Of a stretch of DNA of 64,000 nt, positions 44,079 through 53,586 are shown piece by piece. The notes below the pieces were generated by a model, which was given only the letters and a program-made list of their open reading frames with translations, made no database searches and was not told where the DNA came from. Position 1 is the stretch's first letter. Each line of letters starts with the position of its first letter. The DNA is from Chryseosolibacter sp044507775 (GTDB taxonomy: Bacteria > Bacteroidota > Bacteroidia > Cytophagales > Cyclobacteriaceae): assembly GCA_044507775.1 (NCBI GenBank), contig JBIQIY010000008.1, forward strand, positions 62,001 to 126,000, written 5' to 3'. The translations under genes were made by a program, and so were the position numbers.

Positions 44079-46514
44079 ATGATCAGGAGAGGATATTTCA
44101 TTTTGGGCTTCGTTTCAATGTTGTCGTGTCAAGACGTTAAAAAAATTGAGGAGCCAATCGATGTTAGCGGAATCTATCCCCATCTCGCCATGTACAATGC
44201 GAGACCCTTTGATCGGGGTGTAGGGGAGACCGGTGTCGGCGCGGTGGTTCCATGGGAGGGAAGGCTATGGGTGATGACCTACTCTGCCAGCCATCCATTC
44301 GGCGGAGCTGATAAGCTTTATGAGATCGACAGTAGTTTGAATGTGACGATCCGCCCGGAAAGCGTGGGCGGAACTCATGCAAACCGTATGATTCACAAGG
44401 AGTCGGAACAACTCATCATGGGGCCATACTTTATTGATAAGGACCGCAGGGTGCGCTCGGTGCCCTGGTCGGAAATGCCTGGGCGTTTGACGGGTGTAGC
44501 GCGCCATCTGACGGACCCGGCTAATAAAGTCTATTACTTCGCGATGGAGGAGGGTTTTTATGAGGTGGATGTTAACACCCTTGAGGTGAAGACACTTTAT
44601 GAAGATGGCTTTGTCAGCACGCCGCGGTTGCAGGTAATTGATCGGGAACATATTTTCGGAACGCACGGGAAGGGAGCGTATTCCGGTCAGGGCCGGGTTG
44701 TTGTTTCGAACAACGGAATAAGGAATTATGAAGACGCGAATTCATCCGAAGGGACGGGGTCTCTTGCAGCGTGGGATGGTACGACATGGAAGGACATCGA
44801 TCGGAAACAATATGTTGAAGTAACAGGGCCAGGTGGAATCTATGGTAATGACAGCGAGGTAGACCCCATCTGGGCAACAGGGTGGGATGACCGCTCCGTG
44901 ATCTTGAAATTGCTTGACGATGGTGTTTGGTACGAGTACCGGATGCCGAAGGCAAGCTTTACCTATGATGGTTTACACGGGCATTTCACAGAGTGGCCGC
45001 GCATCAGAGAGATCGACAACGGTCGAATGTTAATGACGATGCATGGAATGTTTTGGGAATTCCCCCGAAGCTTTTCCAAGGCAAGCAGTGGCGGCATCAA
45101 GCCGCTTTCAAGTTATCTCAAAATTATTCCGGATTTCGCGATGTGGGACGGCCGACTCGTCTTCGGATCTGATGATGCTTCGACCTTTCAAAACCCATTG
45201 GTTGGTCGTCCGCAATCAAATCTGTGGTTTATTAAGCCGACTGACCTTCAGGCGTTCGGTCCGCGAAACGGTTTTGGTGGCGTCTGGTTACATGACAACC
45301 TACGGAAAGATGATGCTTCGTCACCATTCCTCGTGGCCGGATTCGATCAAACGGTTTTGCATCTGGCGCACAAAACATCGTCGCCTGTAACATTTACCGT
45401 TGAAGTCGATCCGTCTGGAAAGGGAGACTGGAAAAAGTATAAGGATATAGCGGTTCCGGCATCGGGATATGTTTATCATGTGTTTCCGGCGAATTTTTCT
45501 GCTACATGGGTCCGTGTTAAAACAAATCAACCTGCGCAGGGCGTCATCGCCTATTTTTCCTTGTCTCAAAAGGATCGCCGGAAAGCGGAAGAAAAGCCAT
45601 CCTTGTTCAGTTCGGTGCCTGAGATTGATGATGCGGGTGCCATTACGTATGGGCTTGTGCGCGCCGGCGCTTCCGATGACATTGCGCTTCAATATCTGGC
45701 ATACGAAGAGAGGGACGGAAAGTTGAATCCGCTGGGATACTATGAGGTGGATGGGAGTATGAAAATAAATCACATTGTAAGCGATACAATTGGTCAGTGG
45801 CTCACCGATAGGATCGGCATAAAAAAAGCCGACTACACAGTCGACAAGGCATCCGTTGTTGTAAGAGATGATGAAGGGAAGGTCTTTCGCTTGCCAAAAG
45901 GATCGGAAAGTTATAAGGATAACAGCGAAAGGTTGGTGCGCGGTATTCGAGAAGTAGTTACCGAAAGGAACCTCTTCAACTGCCATGGTACAATGTATGA
46001 ATTACCCAGACATTCAGCCGGAGGCGTGGCAGGGATCAAACCAATCTCAACTCACAATCGCCTGATCTATGATTTCTGTTCCTGGCGCGGAATGATGGTC
46101 ATATCGGGAAATCTGGCGGATGCAGAAAACAACGGGAACTATTTCCAAAGTGAAGATGGGCAAACGGGTCTTTGGTTTGGAACAATTGACGATCTCTGGA
46201 AATTTGGAAAGCCTGTGGGGACAGGCGGGCCGTGGCTGGATACAGAAGTACGCGCGGATCAACCTTCTGATCCTTACCTGATGACCGGCTATGATCGAAA
46301 GGAAATGAACTTGTCACATAATGCAAAAGCTCCGGTTACTTTTACTCTTGAGGTCGACGTTACCTCGTACGGTGACTGGAAGGTATTTGACAGCTTTACC
46401 GTGAAGCCTGAAGAAACACTTTCGTATACATTTCCTGACGGATACTCGGCTCACTGGGTACGTGTCAAAGCAAATGCCGATTGCATAGCATCGGCTCAAT
46501 TTGAGTATAAATAG
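44079..46514 (+). CDS. Exported lipoprotein of unknown family, paralog 1 of 3
   Basis: Lipobox C17 ('GFVSMLSCQDV'). The body opens with 'DVSGIYPHLAMYN', 'GAVVPWEGRLWVMTYSA' and 'LYEID' and reads as a beta-propeller-like fold. Around 410-505 is a beta-sandwich-like unit ('LHLAHKTSSPVTFTVEVD... YHVFPANFSATWVRVK'). The second half (about 510-811) repeats the late propeller part and a second copy of the sandwich ('MNLSHNAKAPVTFTLEVD... HWVRVKANAD'). Gap to the next paralog is 6 bases, so they are cotranscribed. Function not recognised; location beside SusC/SusD suggests a role in uptake or binding of a surface substrate. Confidence 0.75.
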   Translation: MIRRGYFILGFVSMLSCQDVKKIEEPIDVSGIYPHLAMYNARPFDRGVGETGVGAVVPWEGRLWVMTYSASHPFGGADKLYEIDSSLNVTIRPESVGGTHANRMIHKESEQLIMGPYFIDKDRRVRSVPWSEMPGRLTGVARHLTDPANKVYYFAMEEGFYEVDVNTLEVKTLYEDGFVSTPRLQVIDREHIFGTHGKGAYSGQGRVVVSNNGIRNYEDANSSEGTGSLAAWDGTTWKDIDRKQYVEVTGPGGIYGNDSEVDPIWATGWDDRSVILKLLDDGVWYEYRMPKASFTYDGLHGHFTEWPRIREIDNGRMLMTMHGMFWEFPRSFSKASSGGIKPLSSYLKIIPDFAMWDGRLVFGSDDASTFQNPLVGRPQSNLWFIKPTDLQAFGPRNGFGGVWLHDNLRKDDASSPFLVAGFDQTVLHLAHKTSSPVTFTVEVDPSGKGDWKKYKDIAVPASGYVYHVFPANFSATWVRVKTNQPAQGVIAYFSLSQKDRRKAEEKPSLFSSVPEIDDAGAITYGLVRAGASDDIALQYLAYEERDGKLNPLGYYEVDGSMKINHIVSDTIGQWLTDRIGIKKADYTVDKASVVVRDDEGKVFRLPKGSESYKDNSERLVRGIREVVTERNLFNCHGTMYELPRHSAGGVAGIKPISTHNRLIYDFCSWRGMMVISGNLADAENNGNYFQSEDGQTGLWFGTIDDLWKFGKPVGTGGPWLDTEVRADQPSDPYLMTGYDRKEMNLSHNAKAPVTFTLEVDVTSYGDWKVFDSFTVKPEETLSYTFPDGYSAHWVRVKANADCIASAQFEYK

Positions 46515-46520
46515 AATTGT

Positions 46521-49016
46521 ATGTCAAGAACCATTATCAAAGTTGTTGCATTTTCAATCATTTGGGTTGTCTTGTCGTGCAAGTCACTTGATCGAACTGA
46601 ATCTATTTACAAGCCCCTCAATATCAGCGGCATTTATCCGCATCTTGCGTACTACAACAATGAGGGTGAGTGTGGCACAGGCGCAGTAGTTCCGTGGGCG
46701 GATCGATTGTGGGTCGTTACGTATGGGCCGCACTTGCCCATGGGATCTTCTGATAAGCTTTACGAGATCACAGAAGGTCTTCAGATCACAGCTCGCCCGG
46801 AAAGTGTCGGAGGTACGCCTGCAGACAGGATGATCCACCGCGAGAGTGACCAGCTTTTTATTGGCCCTCACGCCATTGATGCAAATCGCAACGTGCGCAC
46901 GATTCCATACACAAAGGCTCCTGGTCGTTACACGGGGCTGGCGCGGCATCTGACTGATCCGGAGAACAAGATCTATATCGCCACGATGGAGGAAGGCTTT
47001 TACGAAGTGGATGTGCATACGCTTGAAACAACGCTTCTCTATGAAGATGCAAACGTAAGGCATGCGAAAGGTGATGCCATTTCAGTGAACCAGCCGAACT
47101 CTCTCCTTCCGGGAGCGCATGGCAAAGGAGTTTATGCCGGACAAGGCGTTGTCGTTTATTCAAATAATGGCGAAGCCGTAAAGGAAGCGTTAAAGCAATT
47201 TGATATTGAGTCCGGTGTGTTGGCTGAATGGGATGGAAGAGACTGGAAAGTGATTCGGCGTAATCAGTTTGTCGAAGTCACGGGCCCCGGAGGGATCTAT
47301 GGTAACGCTAATCCTGAAACAGATCCGATCTGGGTTACAGGATGGGATCACAAGTCCGTGCTGGTAGGAGCGCGCGATGCCGAGGGTGGGAAGTGGTCAT
47401 TTTACCGCTTGCCAAAAGCAAGTCACAGCTACGATGGTGCGCACGGCTGGAATACGGAATGGCCACGCATCCGTGATGTCGGCACGGAGGAGAAACCTGA
47501 TTATCTCATGACCATGCACGGAATGTTCTGGCGTTTTCCCCAAACGTTCTCCCCACAAAATTCCGTCGGTATTCGCCCACGGTCCGCCTATCTAAAAGTG
47601 ATCGGCGATTACACCCGCTGGAATGGTCAACTCGTGTTCGGGTGTGACGACTCGGCCCAACGCGAATTCCTTAACAAGAGAAGTGTGAAAGGAAGTATCG
47701 AGGGCCCGGGGCAGTCAAATTCCAATCTTTGGTTTACTTCTTTCGAATTACCCGACCAGTTAGGTCCCACCACTGCGGGTGGTGCGGTGTGGCTTAAGGA
47801 TGCTGTTACTCCTGACCAACCGTCTGAGCCATTCCTTTTTGCAGGGTGGCCAAAGCGGATTGCCTGGATAAAGAATGACGGCAATAGCGATGTCAATTTC
47901 AGCTTTGAAGGTGATAGCAAAGGCAACGGAACATGGACTGCCTTGAAGTCAATTGTGATTAAGCCGGGAAACTCCGCCATGGTAGAATTCTCGCCAGCAG
48001 ACGCTGGTGAATGGATACGCGTTAAGGTCGACCGCCCCACCACGGCGACCGTTCACTTTGTGTACGATGATCAAGAGTCCGGAAGGACAGATGCTGATAT
48101 GATCTTTAATGGATTGGCGGACGTCAACCAAAACAAAGTGGCGGGCGGCCTCATCTACGGCTTAGGGAATAGCCGGCGGGCGCTGGGGTTGCTGGCCATG
48201 GACTTTGATGCAAGTGGAAAGTCTGAAACAGGATATTACGAGTTGGACTCTGCCATGAGACTCATCCGCAAAGAAGATCCGGAAACCGCCGGATTTATCC
48301 GTGAAAAATTTGCGATACCTCAAAATGTAATTTCTGTCGAGGAGTCATCGGTTCTGATCAAGGATGATCAGGGCAGGAGATGGCGGTTACCTCTCGGCGA
48401 TGAGGCTTTTACGGATCTGACAAATGCGGCGGTCCTCCGTATCGATCGGGAAGTGGCGACGGAACGCGACCTGTTCAATTGCCATGGTACTTTCTATGAG
48501 CTGCCCGCGGAGAATGCGGATGGCTTTGCAAAAATCCGCCCGGTTACATCCCACGGTTTCAGAATCAATGACTATGCAAGTTACCGCGGAATGTTGATCA
48601 TGACCGGCATAGATCCTTCCGCCGGGAAGGGAAACACTCATGTCATCCGATCAGATGACGGCAAGGCTGCGGTATGGGCCGGTGTCATCGATGACCTTTG
48701 GAAGATGGGCAAGCCAACAGGACATGGCGGCCCGTGGAAGAGTACGAGCGTAAAGGCAGGTGAGGCATCTGATCCGTACCTGATCGGGTTCTACGATAAG
48801 AGGACCCTATCCCTTTCTCATAATTCCAATGAACCGGTAACGTTTCTAGTGGAAGTTGAGCCTGTGGGACATGGTCCGTGGATGAAGTATCAGGAGATCA
48901 GCGTTCCGGCCGGAGAAACTATAGAGCATACGTTTCCAGATAGTTTCCAGGCCCGCTGGATCCGGTTTACTACTGATAGACCAACGGTTGCTACCGCGTG
49001 GCTGGATTACGAGTAA
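46521..49016 (+). CDS. Exported lipoprotein of unknown family, paralog 2 of 3
   Basis: Same layout as its upstream neighbour: lipobox C20 ('WVVLSCKSL'), 'NISGIYPHLAYYNNEGECGTGAVVPW' opening (key pieces SGIYPHLAYYN and GAVVPW), propeller-like blades with 'EVTGPGGIYGN' and 'TMHGMFWRFPQTFS', one sandwich unit near 430-510, and a second half ending in another sandwich ('LSLSHNSNEPVTFLVEVE'). The strong colinear similarity to paralog 1 shows tandem duplication. No catalytic motif could be picked out with confidence. Confidence 0.75.
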   Translation: MSRTIIKVVAFSIIWVVLSCKSLDRTESIYKPLNISGIYPHLAYYNNEGECGTGAVVPWADRLWVVTYGPHLPMGSSDKLYEITEGLQITARPESVGGTPADRMIHRESDQLFIGPHAIDANRNVRTIPYTKAPGRYTGLARHLTDPENKIYIATMEEGFYEVDVHTLETTLLYEDANVRHAKGDAISVNQPNSLLPGAHGKGVYAGQGVVVYSNNGEAVKEALKQFDIESGVLAEWDGRDWKVIRRNQFVEVTGPGGIYGNANPETDPIWVTGWDHKSVLVGARDAEGGKWSFYRLPKASHSYDGAHGWNTEWPRIRDVGTEEKPDYLMTMHGMFWRFPQTFSPQNSVGIRPRSAYLKVIGDYTRWNGQLVFGCDDSAQREFLNKRSVKGSIEGPGQSNSNLWFTSFELPDQLGPTTAGGAVWLKDAVTPDQPSEPFLFAGWPKRIAWIKNDGNSDVNFSFEGDSKGNGTWTALKSIVIKPGNSAMVEFSPADAGEWIRVKVDRPTTATVHFVYDDQESGRTDADMIFNGLADVNQNKVAGGLIYGLGNSRRALGLLAMDFDASGKSETGYYELDSAMRLIRKEDPETAGFIREKFAIPQNVISVEESSVLIKDDQGRRWRLPLGDEAFTDLTNAAVLRIDREVATERDLFNCHGTFYELPAENADGFAKIRPVTSHGFRINDYASYRGMLIMTGIDPSAGKGNTHVIRSDDGKAAVWAGVIDDLWKMGKPTGHGGPWKSTSVKAGEASDPYLIGFYDKRTLSLSHNSNEPVTFLVEVEPVGHGPWMKYQEISVPAGETIEHTFPDSFQARWIRFTTDRPTVATAWLDYE

Positions 49017-49112
49017 AGTGTTCGTTGGATAGGGTTCAATATGATTTAGCTTTCTAAGAGAGTGAACAATGATTAAGAAGATTTGATAGACTAAACTCCA
49101 TTAAAACAAAAA

Positions 49113-50588
49113 ATGAAATCGATGATGAATGTAATTATTAGGGCAGCATTAATCCTTCTGTTATTGGTTGGGAACGCAGTTGTACATGCTCAGGAAAACA
49201 ATCCAAACTCAAAGATCCAGGTCAGCGGAATTTTTCCCAGCCTGGCGATGGTGGCAGACCATAGTCCGCGAACCGAGGCAGGGATCGGTGCCATGGTGCC
49301 ATGGGCAAATAGGTTGTGGGTGGTCACTTACGTGGCACACATGAGCAGGACAGGCAGCGGGACGGGTCTGTATGAAATCGATGAAAACATGAATCTTACA
49401 AAAAGACCTGAAAGTGTGGTGGGCACCTATGCGAACAGGTTGATACACGGACCCTCGAATCAGTTGATCATCGGTCCACACATTATCGACACGCTCGGAA
49501 ATGTTCGCACCATTGACGGAGTGAAGGGTCACCGCCTGGCAGCTACGATGGAACATCTGACAGACAATAATAAGGTATATTTTTTGGCAATGGAAGGTCA
49601 GTTCTTTGAAGTGGATGTGCATACCCTCGAAACGAAGGAACTATTTAATCTGATGGTCGAACTTGATGAGCCGAAAGGTTCCAAACCACATTTTAAAAGT
49701 GCGTGGACTCATCATGGGAGAGTCGTGGTGGCAAATAACAGCTACAACGTAAAAGATTACAACGGGACGCAGCAAGCGGGTCGACTGGCTGAGTGGGACG
49801 GGACTACCTGGACTATCCTTGAAAAGGCACCTTTTACGGAAGTCTTCAGCGCTCGCGCTTTCGGTTCTCCGATGTACGCAACAGGCTGGGACAATAAGTC
49901 GGTAATTCTCAAAGCCTTTATTAATGGCGCATGGCAGACCTACAGACTTCCCAAATCAAGTCACGCCTTTGACGAAACAAGCACGACCGAATGGATGCGC
50001 ATACGCGAGGTAGAGACCGAGCGGGCTCTGATGGACGTGCATGGAATCTTTTATGAACTTTCATATCATACGTACGGTAACTCTATCTGGGGTATTCGTC
50101 CGATCTCGAAACATCTTCGGGTCATTCCTGATTTCTGCTCCTGGCGCGGCATGTTAGTGCTGGCAGGAAATCAATCTACGCCCATGCAGTTTCAAAGAAC
50201 GAACCTCGACAGAAATCCGTTGGCGGGACAACCGCAGGCAGGACTCTGGTTTGGCAAGACAGACGATCTCTGGTCGTTCGGAAAACCAACTGGTTGGGGA
50301 GGCCCGTGGCACAAAACCGAAGTCAAAGCAAACGAACCATCGGATCCATACCTGATGAACGGGTTTGATCAGAAAGTGCTGCACCTGAAGAATGAATCCG
50401 CTCAAGCAGTTCGGTTCCAGGTTCAGGTAGATTTTGTCGGAAGCCAGGAATGGACTACGTATGAAACGATAAAAGTTCCGGCAAATGGATACGTTCACCA
50501 CGAGTTTCCGTCAGGTTTTCAAGCGCATTGGGTTCGTCTTGTTCCCGAAAAGGACTGTGTAGCGACTGCGATATTCTTCTACAATTAA
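49113..50588 (+). CDS. Exported protein of unknown family, short paralog 3 of 3
   Basis: The protein has a standard signal peptide ('ALILLLLVGNAVVHAQ') with no lipobox cysteine, unlike its two neighbours. It has one propeller-like unit ('QVSGIFPSLAMVADHS', 'GAMVPWANRLWVVTYVAH') and one C-terminal sandwich ('LHLKNESAQAVRFQVQVD', 'HWVRLVPEKDC'). At 491 residues it matches a single-copy form that could be the ancestor of the longer two-part paralogs. Separated from paralog 2 by 96 bases, with a terminator after it. Confidence 0.75.
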   Translation: MKSMMNVIIRAALILLLLVGNAVVHAQENNPNSKIQVSGIFPSLAMVADHSPRTEAGIGAMVPWANRLWVVTYVAHMSRTGSGTGLYEIDENMNLTKRPESVVGTYANRLIHGPSNQLIIGPHIIDTLGNVRTIDGVKGHRLAATMEHLTDNNKVYFLAMEGQFFEVDVHTLETKELFNLMVELDEPKGSKPHFKSAWTHHGRVVVANNSYNVKDYNGTQQAGRLAEWDGTTWTILEKAPFTEVFSARAFGSPMYATGWDNKSVILKAFINGAWQTYRLPKSSHAFDETSTTEWMRIREVETERALMDVHGIFYELSYHTYGNSIWGIRPISKHLRVIPDFCSWRGMLVLAGNQSTPMQFQRTNLDRNPLAGQPQAGLWFGKTDDLWSFGKPTGWGGPWHKTEVKANEPSDPYLMNGFDQKVLHLKNESAQAVRFQVQVDFVGSQEWTTYETIKVPANGYVHHEFPSGFQAHWVRLVPEKDCVATAIFFYN

Positions 50589-50647
50589 TCCAACCCTGGA
50601 AGATAGCCGCTTCTGAATATTCATCCCTCTACATCTGCGAAAGAAGA

Positions 50648-50669
50648 AGCCTGCTTAACAGCAGGCTTT
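50648..50669 (+). terminator. Intrinsic terminator ending the paralog cluster
   Basis: AAGCCTGCT (50648-50656), loop TAAC, AGCAGGCTT (50661-50669) and a following T-run form a perfect 9-bp stem. It ends plus-strand transcription before the convergent RibD-type gene. Confidence 0.88.
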
Positions 50670-50767
50670 TTTACTTAAAGTGCCCTCCCAGCGACATTTG
50701 ATATCCCGTGTAAGTGAAAAGGCCGACTCAGTTCTTGAGGCGCAATCGTGGCCCTTATAGAAGGACC

Positions 50768-51379
50768 CTATTTCAAAACCTTGTATCGAATGTGTGTCAC
50801 CAAGCTTGTTCCACTGATCTCGACCGGCTCGAGCTTCAGATTCGATACCCCATCAAAAAGCCGCGAGCCCTTGCTAATAGTAACGGGGACTATATGCAGC
50901 CATAATTCATCAATAAGACCTGCGGCCAAATATTGATTAATAGTATTTGCACCTCCCATGATCTTTACATTCCGGTCTCTGGCTGCCTCTCTCGCCTTTT
51001 TCAGTGCCGATTCGATGCCGTCTGTAACGAAGTGAAATGTTGTCCCGCCCTCCATTTCAATTGGTGCGCGCTTCTTATGCGAGAGTACAAAAACCGGGGC
51101 ATGATAGGGAGGGTTATTGCCCCACCATCCTTTCCATTCCGGCTTTTCTCTTCGGTCTTCGGGGCCAAACATATTGCTGCCCATGATGAACGCGCCCGCA
51201 TCTAGAATGGAATCTATTTCTTTTTTATGTTTCTGTCTTTCCGGCTCGGCAAACATCCATTGATCAAGCAAGTCTGCATCGAAATTCTCTCCAAACGGTT
51301 TTTCAAAACTTTGATTATAACCGGCACCAAATCCGTCAAGCGAGATGGTTAAGCCACTTGTTACTTTCGGTTTTTCCAT
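50768..51379 (-). CDS. Dihydrofolate reductase-family (RibD C-terminal domain) protein
   Basis: The 203-residue protein has 'GLTISLDGFGAG' at the start, 'AFIMGSNMFGP', 'PVFVLSHKKR', 'IMGGANTINQYLAAGLIDELWLHIVPV' (key pieces MGGANTINQYL and DELWLHIVPV), all typical of the RibD-C/DHFR-like NADPH-dependent reductase fold. These proteins reduce small molecules; few are characterised, and the substrate is unknown. Convergent with the paralog cluster. Confidence 0.9.
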   Translation of the reverse strand: MEKPKVTSGLTISLDGFGAGYNQSFEKPFGENFDADLLDQWMFAEPERQKHKKEIDSILDAGAFIMGSNMFGPEDRREKPEWKGWWGNNPPYHAPVFVLSHKKRAPIEMEGGTTFHFVTDGIESALKKAREAARDRNVKIMGGANTINQYLAAGLIDELWLHIVPVTISKGSRLFDGVSNLKLEPVEISGTSLVTHIRYKVLK

Positions 51380-51397
51380 AGTTGATGATTTTTTAGT

Positions 51398-51560
51398 TCA
51401 CGTCTTCGCAACACAATGTAAGACTAAACGGAAATTTGGCCCTTGGGTTCTAAACCAATGCTGCACGTCGTTTTCATGAAAACAAATGGCGTTCTCCTGG
51501 ATAAGAATGGAGGCGGCTTCGACTTTATTGTCGAAGTACAGGCTGTTAGTGCCAAATCGC
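51398..51560 (-). pseudogene. Possible C-terminal gene fragment
   Basis: A minus-strand frame encodes 'SILIQENAICFHENDVQHWF' and ends 'FRLVLHCVAKT', which is more protein-like than chance and faintly cupin-like, but no beginning is present because the DNA upstream codes for the next gene in another frame. Probably a remnant; low confidence. Confidence 0.25.
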
Positions 51561-52307
51561 TCAGTGATTCTTTGCTTCATCCGCAAAAAACTGCAGAAGC
51601 AGCGGGATGACTTCGTGGCCTTCGAGCTTATAGATGAAATCACCATTCTTTTGATTGAAGCGCGCCAGGAGTTCGTAAAACTGCTTTTCTGAAACTCCAT
51701 ACTGTTCCATCAACTTGCCCTTGATCTCCGGACCATTGACCATATGTATGTAATCTCGCGCGTTGTCGTTTTCGGCTTCTACTTCGCGTAGCCTTTGCTT
51801 TGCGCGCGCTTCTTTCTTGAATCCGGAGCCCGGCATCTTGAACACGTGACCCGGACCGAATGTCTGGATGCCCTGGAAGCCGGGCGTCTCAGTGAACGGT
51901 CGGTTGAAAGTAGGATTCTGCCACGGACTTATCGGTTCCGGAGGGGGTAACCATGCAGGTCTGCGATCTTTAATCTCCACCTCGTCAAGCATCCGCGTTT
52001 CTTCTTTCATAAAGATCAACACGAGTCGATTAACGGCTTTGGCCGGAAGCATCCTGGTTTCATAGCCCACTCTTGAGAAGACGATCGTGTCGTTTTCGCC
52101 GGCCTTGAGTTCGAACGAGCCGCGAAGGTCAGACACCGTCCCAGGTCCTGTGTTCTTGATGGTGATGTTGACGTACTGCAGCGAATACATTGACGCGGAA
52201 TCGAGCACCATTCCGCGAAGCGTGATCTGGGCAATAGCCGAATCGGCTATCAAGATCATGGATAGCAAGACGAAAGCATATTTGGGCAAAGCTTTTCCCA
52301 TCCCCAT
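51561..52307 (-). CDS. CarboxypepD_reg-like domain exported protein
   Basis: After a signal peptide ('YAFVLLSMILIADSAIAQ') comes the CarboxypepD_reg pattern 'ITLRGMVLDSASMYSLQYVNITIKN...GSFELKAGENDTIVFSRVGYE' (about 30-110) and then a helical C-terminal part of about 130 residues ('MEQYGVSEKQFYELLARFNQ'). Unlike TonB receptors it lacks a plug and barrel, so it is a stand-alone periplasmic or surface protein. Start at 52307 rather than further upstream because the signal peptide begins there. Confidence 0.8.
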   Translation of the reverse strand: MGMGKALPKYAFVLLSMILIADSAIAQITLRGMVLDSASMYSLQYVNITIKNTGPGTVSDLRGSFELKAGENDTIVFSRVGYETRMLPAKAVNRLVLIFMKEETRMLDEVEIKDRRPAWLPPPEPISPWQNPTFNRPFTETPGFQGIQTFGPGHVFKMPGSGFKKEARAKQRLREVEAENDNARDYIHMVNGPEIKGKLMEQYGVSEKQFYELLARFNQKNGDFIYKLEGHEVIPLLLQFFADEAKNH

Positions 52308-52469
52308 GAAAGGCGGTTGCCCAGGGGATTCCAATGTGTCTCGAGACTCTCGGTTCGGAGGATTGATGGCCACCGAAATAAAGATGCATTGTTGGAAGAA
52401 AAAGTTTCATCTGCGTTCGAAAGCCGGATCAATAAAATGCCACGAGTGCACGAATTATTACTTTGCGTT

Positions 52470-52562
52470 ATTCGTGGCACGAATACCACTTCATTATTCA
52501 AGGCATTTATTATCGGTGTATTCGTGGCGTTTAACGTTCGTGCTAATGCGTGCATTCGTGGC
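52470..52562. repeat. Three copies of ATTCGTGGC in a short AT-rich gap
   Basis: The nonamer ATTCGTGGC occurs at 52470-52478, 52520-52528 and 52554-52562, with related pieces CACGAAT and CCACGAG before it in inverted form (about 52439-52455). The gap from 52308 to 52734 holds no supported gene. Function unknown; possibly a protein-binding or intergenic repeat element. Confidence 0.5.
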
Positions 52563-52734
52563 AAAAAAATTTTACGCCATGCGCTATTTGACACCACTCT
52601 TCCTGTGGCCTGCAGCGATTAACTATAAGGTGTTCCCTTACCAGGAATGGAAACAATCAATGGAAGGCAAATGACCGATCGACTTTGTTAGTGGCTGGTA
52701 ATTCTTAAATAGTTGTCACCTCCAACTGGTTTAT

Positions 52735-53313
52735 CTAATGGAATTTCTCACCTCGTGCCAACATTTCAATAATTTCTTTCATGCGCTTTTCTCTTGTCTC
52801 TTGCTTTTTTGCGGTCTGAAGACGAAATCCGATAGAGAAAAGATTCGTCTTATTGAGGCCTTTAAAATAGGCTTCTGCCTTTTTGTTTTTGCTTAGTTCT
52901 TTTAGAAAGTCGTCCGGTATAGTCATCTTGCTTGGGGAATCGTATGCCTTTTCCCAGCTACCGCATGCTTTCGCTTGTTCGACAGCTTTTAATCCCGCGG
53001 GTTTCATTCTTCCTTCTTTGACTAATCTCTCGACATGTCCGATGTTTATTTTGGACCAAATGCTTTTTGCACCTCGTGGACAAAACTTTTGCAACCAGGC
53101 TTCTTCGTCATGTGCCTGTTTCTGACCATCGATCCACCCGTAGCAAAGCGCTACGTCAAGCGCTTCTGCATAGCTGATGGTCTTTTTCCCGGAATGTTTT
53201 TTGAATATTTTGAGCCAAAGACCATTTGAGCGACCGTGATTCTTGCTGAGCCAAGTTTCGAATGTCTTGGCTGTCTTAAATTCCATTGTTGGAACTGTAT
53301 TTACCTTAGTCAT
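52735..53313 (-). CDS. YdeI/OmpD-associated family protein
   Basis: Contains the family core: 'FETWLSKNHGRSNGLWLKIFKKHSG' region, 'SYAEALDVALCYGWIDGQ', 'FCPRGAKSIWSKINIGHVERLVKEGRM' (key pieces CYGWIDGQ and WSKINIGHVERL) and a lysine-rich C-terminal domain ending 'KRMKEIIEMLARGEKFH'. These small cytosolic proteins are linked to stress responses; the biochemical role is poorly known. No operon partner. Confidence 0.88.
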   Translation of the reverse strand: MTKVNTVPTMEFKTAKTFETWLSKNHGRSNGLWLKIFKKHSGKKTISYAEALDVALCYGWIDGQKQAHDEEAWLQKFCPRGAKSIWSKINIGHVERLVKEGRMKPAGLKAVEQAKACGSWEKAYDSPSKMTIPDDFLKELSKNKKAEAYFKGLNKTNLFSIGFRLQTAKKQETREKRMKEIIEMLARGEKFH

Positions 53314-53586
53314 TTGTTGTGGCTTTTTCCCTACTCATGATTGCCGCTAACGTCCGCATACAACGCGCTGGCAGTAAATTAATAATTTATCACCAAAATT
53401 TGCGCGCGTGATGTATGCGCATTGTTGTAGGAAGTACCCAGGTGGGCACCTTAAACTTGCCAGGGAGTAGCCGATATGCTGACCTTGTATCTATAAACAT
53501 CCGGCTTTGTCTCATGACGGGTGGCGCCGGGATTCACAAATGCCGCATCGGGCCTTTCCAGGTGTGGCGATGTTGTCGGTTTGACA

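Noticed and set aside
45321..45986. 221-codon minus-strand frame inside paralog 1
   Set aside because: Opposite-strand shadow of a gene with clear paralogs and signal peptide.
52087..52674. 195-codon plus-strand frame over the CarboxypepD_reg gene and the repeat gap
   Set aside because: First half is the shadow of a signal-peptide-bearing gene on the other strand; second half is the ATTCGTGGC repeat region.
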